A stretch of DNA of 64,000 bases from Paucilactobacillus vaccinostercus DSM 20634 (GTDB taxonomy: Bacteria; Bacillota; Bacilli; Lactobacillales; Lactobacillaceae), in the NCBI RefSeq assembly GCF_001436295.1, contig NZ_AYYY01000063.1:69449-133448 (forward strand), given 5' to 3'. Below, one piece after another: positions 1-10,330 of the stretch. The number at the start of each line of letters is the position of its first letter. Position 1 is the stretch's first letter. Position numbers and translations under genes: made by a program. The notes under the pieces are model-generated. The model worked only from the letters and a program-made list of their open reading frames with translations, ran no database searches and was not told the origin of the DNA.

Positions 1-11
1 CGGAGGAAAAT

Positions 12-875
12 ATGCAGTCACAGAAAAGCTTTGAAAAAACAGCCACGGGTTGTCTGTACTTGGTGCCAACCCCGATTGGCAACTTGGGTGACATGACCTA
101 CCGGGCCGTTGAAACGTTAAAACAAGTTGATTTAATTGCGTCGGAAGATACGCGCAACACGCAAAAACTATTGAATCATTTTGAAATTGAGACAAAACAA
201 ATTAGTTTTCACGAACATAATACTGCGCAACGGATTCCACAACTCATCGAGAAAATGCAAGCTGGTACCACGATTGCTCAGGTGAGTGATGCTGGAATGC
301 CGTCAATTTCCGATCCCGGCAAGGAATTAGTGGCGGCTTGTGTGGCCGCCCAAATTGCCGTTGTGCCACTGCCAGGGGCTAATGCTGGCTTGACCGGCTT
401 AATCGCATCGGGATTAGTGCCACAGCCGTTTTACTTTTATGGCTTTTTAGATCGTAAGAATAGTTTGCAAGTCGATGAGTTGCAAGCCCTAAAGCAGCAT
501 CAAGAGACGATGATTTTTTACGAGGCACCGCATCGGTTGAAAAAAACAATTAGTAATATGGCGAGCGTTTTTGGTGATGACCATCAAGTTGTTTTGGCTC
601 GTGAACTAACGAAGAAATACGAAGAATTTATTCGGGGGACGCTTGGTGAGATCAAACAATGGACGCAGGATACCCAAATTCGTGGTGAATTTGTCATCAT
701 GGTGGCCGGTTTCGATCAGGTTTTATCAGCTAGTCCGGAGATCGCGTTGCCGATCAATGAACAGATTGATCGACTGATTGAAGCCGGGAAGCCTGTGAAT
801 GCTGCGATTAAAGAAGTGGCGAAACAAAATGGCCTGAATCGGCAGGACGTTTATCGAGACTACCATGAACTATAA
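12..875 (+). CDS. rsmI: 16S rRNA (cytidine-1402 2'-O) methyltransferase RsmI
   Basis: Transfers a methyl group from SAM to the 2'-hydroxyl of C1402 of 16S rRNA, in the ribosomal P site. The 287-residue protein is full length for the family. It shows the tetrapyrrole-methylase fold signatures in order: PTPIGNLGD (residues 19-27), SEDTR shortly after, VSDAGMPSISDPG near residue 95, and PLPGA for the SAM-binding loop. A GGAGG ribosome site 5 nt upstream fixes the ATG. The thioesterase gene starts 11 nt after the stop, so the two are probably co-transcribed. In related Firmicutes rsmI follows yabA, which would lie before the window; that is inference. Assignment is secure from the motifs and length. 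Confidence 0.96.
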   Translation: MQSQKSFEKTATGCLYLVPTPIGNLGDMTYRAVETLKQVDLIASEDTRNTQKLLNHFEIETKQISFHEHNTAQRIPQLIEKMQAGTTIAQVSDAGMPSISDPGKELVAACVAAQIAVVPLPGANAGLTGLIASGLVPQPFYFYGFLDRKNSLQVDELQALKQHQETMIFYEAPHRLKKTISNMASVFGDDHQVVLARELTKKYEEFIRGTLGEIKQWTQDTQIRGEFVIMVAGFDQVLSASPEIALPINEQIDRLIEAGKPVNAAIKEVAKQNGLNRQDVYRDYHEL

Positions 876-886
876 GGGGTGAAAAA

Positions 887-1651
887 ATGGTCTTAAAGGA
901 CAACGAGTTTGAAATGCAGCACCAAATTACATACTACGAGTGTGACCCAAAGGGCTATTTGACCCTCGGAATGCTGATTAACTTGGCCGTATTGGCATCT
1001 GGTTCGCAGTCGGAAGCGCTTGAAATTGGTGAGGCGGCCGTGAAAGAAGTTGGTGGTGGCTGGGTGATCACTAGCTATGATATTTTTGTTGACCATTTTC
1101 CAAAGATTGGAGAGCAGGTCCTACTGGGGACCCGTGCAACGTCGTACAATAAGTATTTTGCGTTTCGTGAATTTTGGGTTAAGGATCTGGCGGGTAATGA
1201 GTTGGCCCACATTAATGGGGTGTTTGTCTTCATGGATATGGCCACCCGAAAGATGGTTAGAATTCCGGATGAAGTCATTTATCCGTATCATTCGGCACCC
1301 GTAAAACGCATTCCCCGGTTGCATCGACCGGATGAGATTCAGACTGAAGAAGCGGTGACGCAAAAGCAGTACCAAGTACGCTACTTTGATATTGATGCGA
1401 ATCTGCACGTTAATAATGCCCACTATTTCGATTGGATGTTGGATGCGCTGGATGCTGATTTCTTGAAGACCCATACGCTAACCAAAATGTCGATTAAATA
1501 TGAGCGTGAAGTGCGTTATGGTGATCTAGTAACCAGTCAGGTTACGCCGGCGATAAGCAGTGATCAGGGACAAGTCATGACTAAACATCAAATCCTCGTC
1601 AATCAAGAATTGCACGCTCAAGCAAATTGTTGGTGGAATGAAAACGCATAA
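887..1651 (+). CDS. Acyl-ACP thioesterase (double hotdog)
   Basis: Hydrolyses fatty acyl-ACP to free fatty acid in the cytoplasm. The 254 residues fit two consecutive hotdog domains. The first begins with an ITYYECDPKGYLTL block (residues 14-27). The second carries the family active-site pattern D-x-N-x-H (D170, N172, H174) within DIDANLHVNNAHY, as in plant FatA/FatB and bacterial acyl-ACP thioesterases. AAGGGGTG lies just upstream of the ATG. It sits 11 nt behind rsmI, an arrangement I recall from other lactobacilli. Exact chain-length preference cannot be read from the sequence. Confidence 0.88.
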   Translation: MVLKDNEFEMQHQITYYECDPKGYLTLGMLINLAVLASGSQSEALEIGEAAVKEVGGGWVITSYDIFVDHFPKIGEQVLLGTRATSYNKYFAFREFWVKDLAGNELAHINGVFVFMDMATRKMVRIPDEVIYPYHSAPVKRIPRLHRPDEIQTEEAVTQKQYQVRYFDIDANLHVNNAHYFDWMLDALDADFLKTHTLTKMSIKYEREVRYGDLVTSQVTPAISSDQGQVMTKHQILVNQELHAQANCWWNENA

Positions 1652-1652
1652 C
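1638..1652 (+). promoter_or_regulatory. Candidate cre (CcpA) site before galE
   Basis: ATGAAAACGCATAAC matches the cre consensus WTGNAANCGNWNNCW at 13 of 15 positions (the two misses are at the right end). It overlaps the end of the thioesterase gene, just upstream of the galE extended -10. Carbon catabolite control of a galactose gene would make sense, but a 13/15 match can occur by chance. Confidence 0.3.
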
Positions 1653-1662
1653 TTGCTTTTTG

Positions 1663-1671
1663 TGGTACACT
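1663..1671 (+). promoter_or_regulatory. Extended -10 promoter of galE
   Basis: TGGTACACT is a TGn-TACACT extended -10 element 29 nt before the galE ATG. No good -35 is placed at 17 bp, as is usual for extended -10 promoters. It gives galE its own transcription start behind the rsmI-thioesterase pair. Confidence 0.4.
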
Positions 1672-1699
1672 GGTGTTATCAATTGGTTGGAGGGATAGT

Positions 1700-2698
1700 A
1701 TGTCAATTTTAGTAGCAGGCGGGGCTGGTTATATTGGTTCTCATATGGTTGCTCGCTTAGTTGAACAAGGACAAGACGTTGTCGTAGTAGATAATTTATC
1801 AACGGGGCACAGAAAGGCAATTAACGCACAGGCTAAGTTTTATGAAGGTGATGTGCGTGATCGAAAATTTCTAGATTCAGTATTTGATAGTGAAGACATT
1901 GATGCAGTTGTTCATTTTGCAGCATTTTCTATCGTACCAGAATCAATGGAAAAACCACTTAAGTATTTTGATAACAATACGGGTGGTATGATTACCTTAC
2001 TTGAAGCCATGCATGATCATGATGTGAAGAAGATTGTCTTCTCATCAACTGCTGCCACATATGGTGTGCCAGAATCAATTCCAATCAAGGAAACTGATCC
2101 ACAGGAACCAATTAACCCATACGGGGAAAGTAAGTTACTAATGGAAAAAATGATGCATTGGGCGGATGTCGCCTATGGCATTCGCTTTGTTGCATTGCGT
2201 TACTTTAACGTTGCTGGGGCTAAGCCGGATGGAACGATTGGTGAAGATCATGGTCCTGAAACACACCTTGTTCCTATTATCATGCAAGTAGCTCAAGGAA
2301 AGCGCGATGAGTTAAGCATTTTCGGCGATGATTATGATACGCCGGATGGGACTAATGTACGTGATTACGTTCATGTGATGGATTTGGCAGATGCTCATAT
2401 CCTTGCTTTGAAGTATCTTGCTGAAGGAAACGACAGTCGGGCATTTAATCTCGGTTCGTCAACTGGTTTTTCAAATAAGCAGATGTTAGAAGCAGCGCGT
2501 GAAGTGACTGGTCAACCAATTCCAGCAAAATTAGCACCACGGCGTCCCGGTGATCCGGATTCGTTGGTAGCTGAAAGTAAGAACGCCCGTGAAATTCTTG
2601 GCTGGAAACCACAATTTGACGACGTTCACGATATTATTAAGACCGCTTGGCAATGGCATTCAACCCATCCAAACGGCTATGACGATCGACAGGCATAA
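1700..2698 (+). CDS. galE: UDP-glucose 4-epimerase GalE
   Basis: Interconverts UDP-galactose and UDP-glucose for the Leloir pathway and for surface polysaccharide precursors. The 332-residue extended SDR protein has the NAD-binding GGAGYIGSH at the N-terminus, the SST active-site segment, catalytic YGESK (Tyr and Lys), and the RYFNVAGA and [15 protein letters not shown] blocks typical of GalE. An upstream in-frame start at 1673 would overlap the promoter. GGAGGG at 1689-1694 points to the ATG at 1700. The gene stands alone, away from any gal operon, and is followed by a terminator. galU lies 21 kb downstream in the same window and supplies UDP-glucose. Confidence 0.96.
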   Translation: MSILVAGGAGYIGSHMVARLVEQGQDVVVVDNLSTGHRKAINAQAKFYEGDVRDRKFLDSVFDSEDIDAVVHFAAFSIVPESMEKPLKYFDNNTGGMITLLEAMHDHDVKKIVFSSTAATYGVPESIPIKETDPQEPINPYGESKLLMEKMMHWADVAYGIRFVALRYFNVAGAKPDGTIGEDHGPETHLVPIIMQVAQGKRDELSIFGDDYDTPDGTNVRDYVHVMDLADAHILALKYLAEGNDSRAFNLGSSTGFSNKQMLEAAREVTGQPIPAKLAPRRPGDPDSLVAESKNAREILGWKPQFDDVHDIIKTAWQWHSTHPNGYDDRQA

Positions 2699-2709
2699 TA
2701 TAATTCAAC

Positions 2710-2747
2710 AAGTCGTTTCGAATTAAAAAAATTCGGACGGCTTTTTT
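2710..2747 (+). terminator. Rho-independent terminator after galE
   Basis: AAGTCGTTTCGAAT pairs with ATTCGGACGGCTT (with G-U pairs) around an A-rich loop, followed by a run of T. Confidence 0.75.
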
Positions 2748-2771
2748 AGTTTCGGGAAACGGATTAAAATA

Positions 2772-2799
2772 TTGATTGCGTCGGTGATTGTGTTAATAT
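2772..2799 (+). promoter_or_regulatory. Promoter of the tsaB-rimI-tsaD operon
   Basis: TTGATT and TAATAT are separated by 16 bp and lie about 60 nt before the tsaB start. They are the only good sigma-A match between the galE terminator and tsaB. Confidence 0.55.
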
Positions 2800-2861
2800 G
2801 AATACTGGCTCGAAATAGAACGGATAAATAATGATAGACCTGAGTTGAAGGGACGAGAAAC

Positions 2862-3596
2862 ATGAAAATTTTAGCAATTGATACCTCAAATCATCCGCTA
2901 AGCATCGCAATTACGGATGATGATCAATTGATCGCGACAACCACGCTCAATTTGACCAAAAATCATAGTATCTATGTGATGCCCACTATTGAAAAATTGG
3001 TGGCTATTGCGGGATGGCAACCAGCTGATCTAGATCGGATTGTAGTTGCTAAGGGTCCCGGATCCTATACCGGTGTTCGGATTGCGGTCACGACGGCTAA
3101 AACACTTGCTGATACGTTGCAGATTGATTTAGTTGGTGTTTCGAGTTTGAAGGTTATTGGTGCTCATGTAGCGCAATTACAGGCAGGCCGCCCAACCATT
3201 GTGATTTTCAATGCTCGTCGAAATAATGTGTTTGCGGCTGGATATCAGGCACAACAAGGTCAAATGAACGAGTGGCTGGCACAACAACATATGAGCTTTG
3301 AAGACCTGTTACAATTGGTCGAAGAACGCCAAGAAGCAGTTTCAATGGTTGGGGAGTTCGATGCACAATTTGATGAACAGGTTGCACAATCGCCCGCCCA
3401 TTCACTCATTACGCGATTACCAGCGAACTACGCGATTCCTTCAGCGTATGATTTGGCCATCTTGGGGCGTAGCGCCCAGCCGGTAACACAACTTGATGAG
3501 TTTGTTCCGGACTATCTTAGAATTACGGAAGCGGAAGCCAATTGGCAAAAAAAGCACCCAGGAGAGTTAAAACAATCATATGTTCGAGAAGTTTAA
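2862..3596 (+). CDS. tsaB: tRNA t6A biosynthesis protein TsaB
   Basis: Partner of TsaD and TsaE in the complex that adds threonylcarbamoyl to A37 of ANN-decoding tRNAs. The 244 residues begin with the ASKHA-fold MKILAIDTSNHPLSIAI strand-turn. They continue with VVAKGPGSYTGVRIAVTTAK, the diagnostic TsaB block near residues 60-80. The C-terminal third is variable, as in the family. It overlaps rimI by 17 nt and is co-transcribed with rimI and tsaD. tsaE is not in this window. The ATG is preceded by GAAGGGACG. Confidence 0.95.
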   Translation: MKILAIDTSNHPLSIAITDDDQLIATTTLNLTKNHSIYVMPTIEKLVAIAGWQPADLDRIVVAKGPGSYTGVRIAVTTAKTLADTLQIDLVGVSSLKVIGAHVAQLQAGRPTIVIFNARRNNVFAAGYQAQQGQMNEWLAQQHMSFEDLLQLVEERQEAVSMVGEFDAQFDEQVAQSPAHSLITRLPANYAIPSAYDLAILGRSAQPVTQLDEFVPDYLRITEAEANWQKKHPGELKQSYVREV

Positions 3597-4161
3597 GCAG
3601 TGGTTTTTAAACAATCAGCGGCAACAACAGCGCCAAAAAATTGCAGATGTCATGCGGTTTAAAAATGCGGTAGAAAAGATTAATGGAGAGACATACTTTA
3701 TTGCCCACGCGCAGATTACGGATATTCCCGAAATTTTACAGGTTGAGCAACAGGTCTACGGTGCGACGCCTTGGAATGAAAGTGCCTTTAGTCAGGAGAT
3801 TCGCCGAACCAAGGATCGGTTGTATTTGGTCGTACGTAAAAATGACCGTCTGGTGGCTTTTGCGGGGTGCTCGTTTAGCTATACTAAAAATGAAGCTCAT
3901 ATTACCAATATTGCAGTAGTTCCGGAATTCCAAAGTCACGGAATTGGTCGTTTCTTAATCCGTAAGATGATGCGTAAGGCGGTGCTACTCGATATGGAAG
4001 TAATGAGCTTAGAAGTCCGAATCAGTAACGTTGATGCACAACGACTCTACAAAAAAATGGGCTTTTTACCTGGAAAGGTTAAAAAGAATTACTATTTTGG
4101 TGACCGTGAGGATGCATTAGATATGCAACTTAATTTAAACTACTTGAAGGGAAATGAATAA
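3580..4161 (+). CDS. rimI: Ribosomal-protein S18-alanine N-acetyltransferase RimI
   Basis: GNAT-family acetyltransferase that modifies the N-terminal alanine of ribosomal protein S18. The acetyl-CoA loop is visible as [15 protein letters not shown] (Q/R-x-x-G-x-G), preceded by ITNIAV and followed by [19 protein letters not shown], the classic RimI motif. At 193 residues it is about 40 longer than E. coli RimI because of a charged Gln/Arg-rich N-terminal extension ([11 protein letters not shown]). GGAGAG at 3561-3566, inside tsaB, supports this start. The tsaB-rimI-tsaD order is shared across Firmicutes. Confidence 0.92.
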   Translation: MFEKFKQWFLNNQRQQQRQKIADVMRFKNAVEKINGETYFIAHAQITDIPEILQVEQQVYGATPWNESAFSQEIRRTKDRLYLVVRKNDRLVAFAGCSFSYTKNEAHITNIAVVPEFQSHGIGRFLIRKMMRKAVLLDMEVMSLEVRISNVDAQRLYKKMGFLPGKVKKNYYFGDREDALDMQLNLNYLKGNE

Positions 4162-4163
4162 AG

Positions 4164-5177
4164 TTGGCGAGCAGAAATTTAATTTTAGCGTTTGAATCAA
4201 GCTGTGACGAGACCAGTGTGTCCGTAGTAGAAGATGGTCATAAAATTTTGTCTAATATTATTGCCACTCAAATCGACAGTCATCAACGTTTTGGTGGTGT
4301 TGTGCCGGAAGTGGCCAGTCGCCATCATATTGAGCAGATCACACGGTGTTTGGATGAAGCCCTAGATCAAGCCAACGTAACCTATGATGATTTAAAGGCG
4401 GTTGCTATCACGTATGGACCGGGATTAGTTGGTTCACTATTAGTGGGGGTATCTGCCGCCAAAGCGGTTGCCTGGGCGCACCACTTACCGTTGGTTCCTG
4501 TTAATCATATGGCGGGCCACATTTATGCTGCACGGTTTGTGAATGAATTTGTTTTTCCTCAGATGGCGCTACTCGTTTCCGGTGGGCACACTGAGATTGT
4601 CTACATGAAGGACGAATACAGTTTTGAAATTCTTGGCGAAACGCGTGATGACGCGGCTGGAGAGGCCTACGATAAAATTGGCCGCGTCCTAGGCGTTTCA
4701 TATCCAGCGGGGAAAACGATCGATGAGTGGGCTCACGCGGGCCACGATACATTTCATTTTCCGCGTGCAATGGAGAAAGACCACAACTATGACTTTAGTT
4801 TTAGCGGTTTAAAGAGTGCATTTATCAATACATTTCATAATGCTGAACAACGTGGCGAAACCCTTGATCGTAATGACTTAGCGGCCAGCTTCCAACAAAG
4901 TGTGGTAGATGTATTAGTGGAAAAGACGCTCAAGGCGCTGCAACAGTACCCAGTTAAGCAATTAATTTTAGCTGGGGGTGTGGCTGCCAATCAAGGCCTC
5001 CGGGAGCGGCTTGAAGCAGATGTAACGCGTCAATTTCCAACGGTAACCTTGATAAAGGCGCCCTTAAAACTATGCGGTGATAACGCGGCAATGATTGGAG
5101 CGGCGGGTGAGGTGGCCTATCGAAAGGGTCAGCGTGCCGATATGAGTTTGAATGCCATGCCGGGATTATCGTTTTAA
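4164..5177 (+). CDS. tsaD: tRNA N6-adenosine threonylcarbamoyltransferase TsaD
   Basis: Catalytic subunit of t6A formation: it transfers threonylcarbamoyl from TC-AMP to A37. The metal-binding NHMAGH motif (His115 and His119) is present. So are the N-terminal [12 protein letters not shown] block, [10 protein letters not shown], and the C-terminal [13 protein letters not shown] and CGDNAAMIG nucleotide-binding segments. The start is TTG, 2 nt after the rimI stop, with AAGGG about 12 nt upstream. The 337 residues are normal length. It is the last gene of the tsaB-rimI-tsaD operon. Confidence 0.97.
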   Translation: MASRNLILAFESSCDETSVSVVEDGHKILSNIIATQIDSHQRFGGVVPEVASRHHIEQITRCLDEALDQANVTYDDLKAVAITYGPGLVGSLLVGVSAAKAVAWAHHLPLVPVNHMAGHIYAARFVNEFVFPQMALLVSGGHTEIVYMKDEYSFEILGETRDDAAGEAYDKIGRVLGVSYPAGKTIDEWAHAGHDTFHFPRAMEKDHNYDFSFSGLKSAFINTFHNAEQRGETLDRNDLAASFQQSVVDVLVEKTLKALQQYPVKQLILAGGVAANQGLRERLEADVTRQFPTVTLIKAPLKLCGDNAAMIGAAGEVAYRKGQRADMSLNAMPGLSF

Positions 5178-5197
5178 TTAAAAGTAAATAGTAACTG

Positions 5198-5253
5198 AAA
5201 AGCGGTCGTACGCCATATCTCCTGACTAATGGAGATGGGCGTACGACCGCTTT
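5198..5253. terminator. Bidirectional terminator between tsaD and the ABC-F gene
   Basis: AAAGCGGTCGTACGCC pairs with GGCGTACGACCGCTTT, with an inner ATCTCC/GGAGAT stem. The very long stem lies between convergent genes. T runs are short on both strands, so it most likely serves both genes. Confidence 0.8.
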
Positions 5254-5256
5254 AAA

Positions 5257-7200
5257 TTATTGATCAAGTTCTTCTTGAAATATTTCAAGTGATTCAGCTG
5301 CTGTTGTCCAATCCTCTTCAACTTGACCAAGTTGAGCGGTCAAGTGATCGAGTTCCTTTTGTAGATCAGCCAATTTGACACCATCGGAAGCGAGTTCGGG
5401 TTGTGCCATTTCGGTTTCAATGGCGGTTTGCCGAGTCTCTAGTTCATTCATTTGAGTTTCGTATTCCTCAACGACACGTGCCAGCTTTCGGAGTTGTTTT
5501 TGTTGCTCCTTACTCTGTTGGAAAGATTTTTGGGCGTGCTGTTTTTCAACGGAGACGGTGGTGGTTACGGTATCATCTGCTGCTCCAGCCTGCTTAGCTA
5601 GTTCGATCAGGTAATCGTCGTAGTTACCAACAAAATGTTGCGCACCAGTCTGATCGAGTGCCAAAATATCGGTTGCGACTTGATTAATGAAGTAGCGGTC
5701 ATGCGATACGAAGAGAACGGTACCATCGAATTCATTGATTGCCTGTTCCAAAACTTCACGACTATCAATATCCAGATGGTTAGTGGGTTCGTCTAAAATG
5801 AGGAAATTAGCGTGTTCAAATGATAGCTTGGTTAATTGAAGGCGTGCCTTCTCACCACCACTGAGGGCGCTAACAGGTTTAAAAACGTCATCTCCGACAA
5901 AGAGAAAACTGCCCAGCAAGGAACGAATATCCTTTTCATCGACGGTGGGATAGTCATCCCAGACTTCTTCAAGGACGGTCTTTTGCGGATGTAAAACTTG
6001 TTGCTCTTGATCATAATAACCAATTTGAACATTGGCACCAGTTTTAACACGACCACCAAGTAACGAAATCTTATTTAAAATAGATTTAAGCAACGTCGAT
6101 TTTCCGACACCGTTAGGGCCAATGATGGCAACGCGTTGGTGTTTTCGGATTTCAAAGTTTACCGGATGGGCCAAGACTTTGTCTGGATAACCGATGGTGG
6201 CATCCGCAACATCCAAAACAATATTGCCGCTAGGATGATCGGCACTGAAGGTGAAATGGATGGACGAGTCATCCACCTCTGGACGATCAAGGCGATCCAT
6301 TTTCTCCAGTTGTTTACGACGTGCCTGAGCGCGTTTCGTGGTTGAAGCCCGCACGATATTGCGGTTAACGAAGTCTTCTAACTTATTAATCTCGGTTTGT
6401 TGTTTTTCGTATTGTTTCCATTCCGCTTTTAGGCGTTCTTGCTTATGAGTGGTAAAGGCAGAGTAGTTACCCGAATAATGAGTTAATGTTTGATTTTCGA
6501 GATCGAAAACTTCATTGACGATACGATCTAGAAAGTAACGGTCATGAGAAACCAGCAGTAAAGCACCATCGTAGCTTTTCAGGTAATCTTCGAGCCAGGC
6601 GAGTACCTGCATGTCCAAGTGGTTAGTCGGTTCATCCAAAATGAGGAGATCGGGTTCTTGGAGCAGGAGCTTTGCGAGTGCAATTTGTGTTTTCTGACCA
6701 CCAGAAAGGGTATTAATCACGGTTTTGTAGCGATCAGCTTCAAAATGAAACCCGTGGAGCACACTTTTAATTTTAGCTTCATAGGTATAACCGCCGTTTT
6801 GAGAAAAGGCATTTTGAACTTGATCGTAGGTATTTAAAACATCTTGGTAGTTAGCAGCTTGGGGATCGAGACTGCTAATTTGTTGTTCGAGTTGTTGAAT
6901 TTGACGTTCTTGTTGGTGCAGCTTGGCAAAAACGGCATTCATTTCATCCCAGATGGTTTGATCGCTACTGAGTCCCTGGTCTTGTGCCAGGTAACCAATT
7001 TGACAATCTTTGCGCATCGAGACATCCCCATCATCGGGCGGGTTAATCCCCGCAATGATTTTGAGCAGTGTCGTTTTGCCGGCCCCGTTCCGGCCAACGA
7101 GCGCCACTCGCCCGCGATCTTGAATTTGAAAGTTAATTTTATGAAATAATGTTTCGGCGCCAAAACGGCGCGCCACGTTGTTAGTTTGTAATAGTAGCAT
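5257..7200 (-). CDS. ABC-F family ATPase (YdiF-like)
   Basis: Cytoplasmic tandem-ABC protein without membrane segments. ABC-F members act on the ribosome as translation factors or antibiotic-protection proteins. Domain 1 has Walker A GRNGAGKT (residues 36-43), signature LSGGQ and LILDEPTNHLD. A basic linker with RASTTKRAQARRKQ follows. Domain 2 has GPNGVGKST, LSGGE and a second LILDEPTNHLD. The C-terminus is a predicted Glu/Gln-rich coiled coil. The position between tsaD and rex matches B. subtilis ydiF, which argues for a housekeeping factor over an acquired resistance gene. It runs opposite to its neighbours. GGAAT lies before the ATG. Confidence 0.9.
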   Translation of the reverse strand: MLLLQTNNVARRFGAETLFHKINFQIQDRGRVALVGRNGAGKTTLLKIIAGINPPDDGDVSMRKDCQIGYLAQDQGLSSDQTIWDEMNAVFAKLHQQERQIQQLEQQISSLDPQAANYQDVLNTYDQVQNAFSQNGGYTYEAKIKSVLHGFHFEADRYKTVINTLSGGQKTQIALAKLLLQEPDLLILDEPTNHLDMQVLAWLEDYLKSYDGALLLVSHDRYFLDRIVNEVFDLENQTLTHYSGNYSAFTTHKQERLKAEWKQYEKQQTEINKLEDFVNRNIVRASTTKRAQARRKQLEKMDRLDRPEVDDSSIHFTFSADHPSGNIVLDVADATIGYPDKVLAHPVNFEIRKHQRVAIIGPNGVGKSTLLKSILNKISLLGGRVKTGANVQIGYYDQEQQVLHPQKTVLEEVWDDYPTVDEKDIRSLLGSFLFVGDDVFKPVSALSGGEKARLQLTKLSFEHANFLILDEPTNHLDIDSREVLEQAINEFDGTVLFVSHDRYFINQVATDILALDQTGAQHFVGNYDDYLIELAKQAGAADDTVTTTVSVEKQHAQKSFQQSKEQQKQLRKLARVVEEYETQMNELETRQTAIETEMAQPELASDGVKLADLQKELDHLTAQLGQVEEDWTTAAESLEIFQEELDQ

Positions 7201-7277
7201 TGATTTATTCCTTTATATAGTATAAGTAGAATTGTAGCACAAATTGATGCAATTCCGCTTTGAAACCACGCTTTGTT

Positions 7278-7306
7278 TTGAAAATCGTTTCACAATGTAT
7301 TAAATT
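7278..7306 (+). promoter_or_regulatory. rex promoter with candidate Rex operator
   Basis: TTGAAA-17-TAAATT forms a sigma-A promoter. The segment 7278-7295, TTGAAAATCGTTTCACAA, resembles the Rex operator TTGTGAAWWWWTTCACAA: its right half TTCACAA is perfect and its left half matches 5 of 7. This suggests autoregulation by NADH/NAD+. The operator call is inference; the promoter is reasonable. Confidence 0.45.
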
Positions 7307-7363
7307 ATGCTAGAATGAGTAAGAGACTGGGATTCACAAAGTAGTTGGGAAGAAGGAGAAAAA

Positions 7364-8017
7364 ATGACAGATCGCAAGATTCCCCGGGCAACGGCCAAGC
7401 GGTTGCCGATTTACTATCGTTATTTAAATATTTTATTGAGCTCGAATAAACAACGTGTGTCATCAACGGAACTTTCAGAAGCTATTCAGGTTGATTCGGC
7501 CACGATACGTCGTGATTTTTCATATTTTGGTGAATTAGGTAAGCGAGGTTACGGGTACGATGTTAAGGACCTCTTGGACTTTTTCAAAAATATTTTGAAC
7601 CAAGATAAATTGACGAACGTTGCCCTAGTCGGGGTTGGTAACTTGGGCCACGCGCTCCTTAATTTTAATTTTCATCAAAATGGTAATATGCGGATTAGCG
7701 CCGCGTTTGATGTTAATGATGATATTATTAACACGGTTCAAAGTGGCGTACCCGTGTACGCAATGTCGGAGATGAGCAAGCAACTCAAGGAACAACAAAT
7801 TGATGTTGTTATTTTGACGGTGCCCTCCGAAACTGCCCAGACGGTCACGGACCAACTGGTTGAAGTCGGAATTCGGGGGATCATGAACTTTACGCCGCTC
7901 CGATTAGCAGTACCAGCAAGTGTGCGGGTTCAAAATGTCGATTTGACCAACGAACTCCAAACGTTAATTTATTTCATCGATCATTATGGATCATCGGACG
8001 ATAAAAAATCAGAATAA
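7364..8017 (+). CDS. rex: Redox-sensing transcriptional repressor Rex
   Basis: Senses the NADH/NAD+ ratio and represses fermentation and redox genes when NADH is low. The N-terminal winged-helix domain contains [24 protein letters not shown], and GKRGYGY follows. The Rossmann domain begins with [14 protein letters not shown], the NADH site. A C-terminal swap helix with [12 protein letters not shown] completes the family pattern. The 217 residues are full length, and AGAAGGAG precedes the ATG. It is conserved next to groESL, as in other Firmicutes. Confidence 0.96.
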   Translation: MTDRKIPRATAKRLPIYYRYLNILLSSNKQRVSSTELSEAIQVDSATIRRDFSYFGELGKRGYGYDVKDLLDFFKNILNQDKLTNVALVGVGNLGHALLNFNFHQNGNMRISAAFDVNDDIINTVQSGVPVYAMSEMSKQLKEQQIDVVILTVPSETAQTVTDQLVEVGIRGIMNFTPLRLAVPASVRVQNVDLTNELQTLIYFIDHYGSSDDKKSE

Positions 8018-8026
8018 GATTGCCAT

Positions 8027-8066
8027 AACGGGGTTTTCGCACATCAACGAAAACCTCGTTTTTTTA
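8027..8066 (+). terminator. Terminator after rex
   Basis: AACGGGGTTTTCG pairs with CGAAAACCTCGTT, followed by a long T run. Confidence 0.85.
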
Positions 8067-8078
8067 AGTGGTTATTTC

Positions 8079-8106
8079 TTGCATTTGGTTCAGAAAATGA
8101 TATAGT
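8079..8106 (+). promoter_or_regulatory. groESL promoter
   Basis: TTGCAT-16-TATAGT ends 11 nt before the CIRCE element, the usual geometry for HrcA-repressed groESL transcription. Confidence 0.75.
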
Positions 8107-8117
8107 AGATTTTGTGA

Positions 8118-8144
8118 TTAGCACTTGAAGTGTTCGAGTGCTAA
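8118..8144 (+). promoter_or_regulatory. CIRCE operator (HrcA site)
   Basis: TTAGCACTT-N9-GAGTGCTAA is the CIRCE inverted repeat with one mismatch in the left arm (CTT for CTC). It overlaps the start of the groES transcript. HrcA itself is encoded elsewhere. Confidence 0.93.
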
Positions 8145-8172
8145 AAATATTAAAATTGATGGAGGGATAGAC

Positions 8173-8457
8173 GTGTTAAAACCATTAGGAGATCGCGTTG
8201 TTCTAGAAGCTGAACAAGAAGAGGAAAAAACAGTCGGTGGGATTGTATTAGCATCGAATGCTCAAGAAAAGCCAACTACTGCTAAAGTAGTTGCCGTTGG
8301 TGAGGGCCGTGTCCTTGATAACGGTGAAAAGCTTGCTCCTTCAGTTAAGGAAGGCGACCGCGTCTTATTTGATAAGTATGCCGGCAGTGAAGTGGAATAC
8401 GCCGGGGTTAAGTACCTGGTTGTCCATGAAAAAGACATTGTCGCAATCGTCGACTAG
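8173..8457 (+). CDS. groES: Co-chaperonin GroES
   Basis: Heptameric lid of the GroEL folding chamber. The 94-residue protein starts with [11 protein letters not shown] and has the mobile-loop region [19 protein letters not shown], then GEGRVLDNG and the C-terminal EKDIVAIV. The start is GTG at 8173, set by GGAGGG at 8161-8166. An upstream in-frame ATG would begin inside the CIRCE element and is rejected. It forms a two-gene heat-shock operon with groEL, 73 nt downstream. Confidence 0.97.
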   Translation: MLKPLGDRVVLEAEQEEEKTVGGIVLASNAQEKPTTAKVVAVGEGRVLDNGEKLAPSVKEGDRVLFDKYAGSEVEYAGVKYLVVHEKDIVAIVD

Positions 8458-8527
8458 TTTGGGAAGACCTAATCAGATCTAATTAATCTTAAACGTTAAT
8501 TTAAACAATATCTATGAGGTGAAATAA

Positions 8528-10156
<1,629 letters not shown>

Positions 10157-10179
10157 TTAAGATAGTAAGTAGTTGGAGA

Positions 10180-10208
10180 AAGTCTGAGTTTTGTACTCAG
10201 GCTTTTTT
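10180..10208 (+). terminator. Terminator after groEL
   Basis: AAGTCTGAGT pairs with ACTCAGGCTT, followed by six T. Confidence 0.85.
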
Positions 10209-10330
10209 CTGTTTTTGAGGGGTAAAGGGTTGAACTTTGTTTTCGAAAGAGATTAAATCTGTGGTAGTATTCAAAATTTTAATGTAGTACAATGACTGAT
10301 GATTGTTTTTTAATTGAGGGGAGAATAATT

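Noticed and set aside
5257-7200. Acquired antibiotic-resistance ABC-F gene
   Set aside because: Its position between tsaD and rex matches the housekeeping ydiF locus and nothing suggests transfer.
8125-8172. N-terminal extension of GroES from ATG 8125
   Set aside because: It would begin inside the CIRCE element; the GTG at 8173 has GGAGGG and gives the conserved N-terminus.
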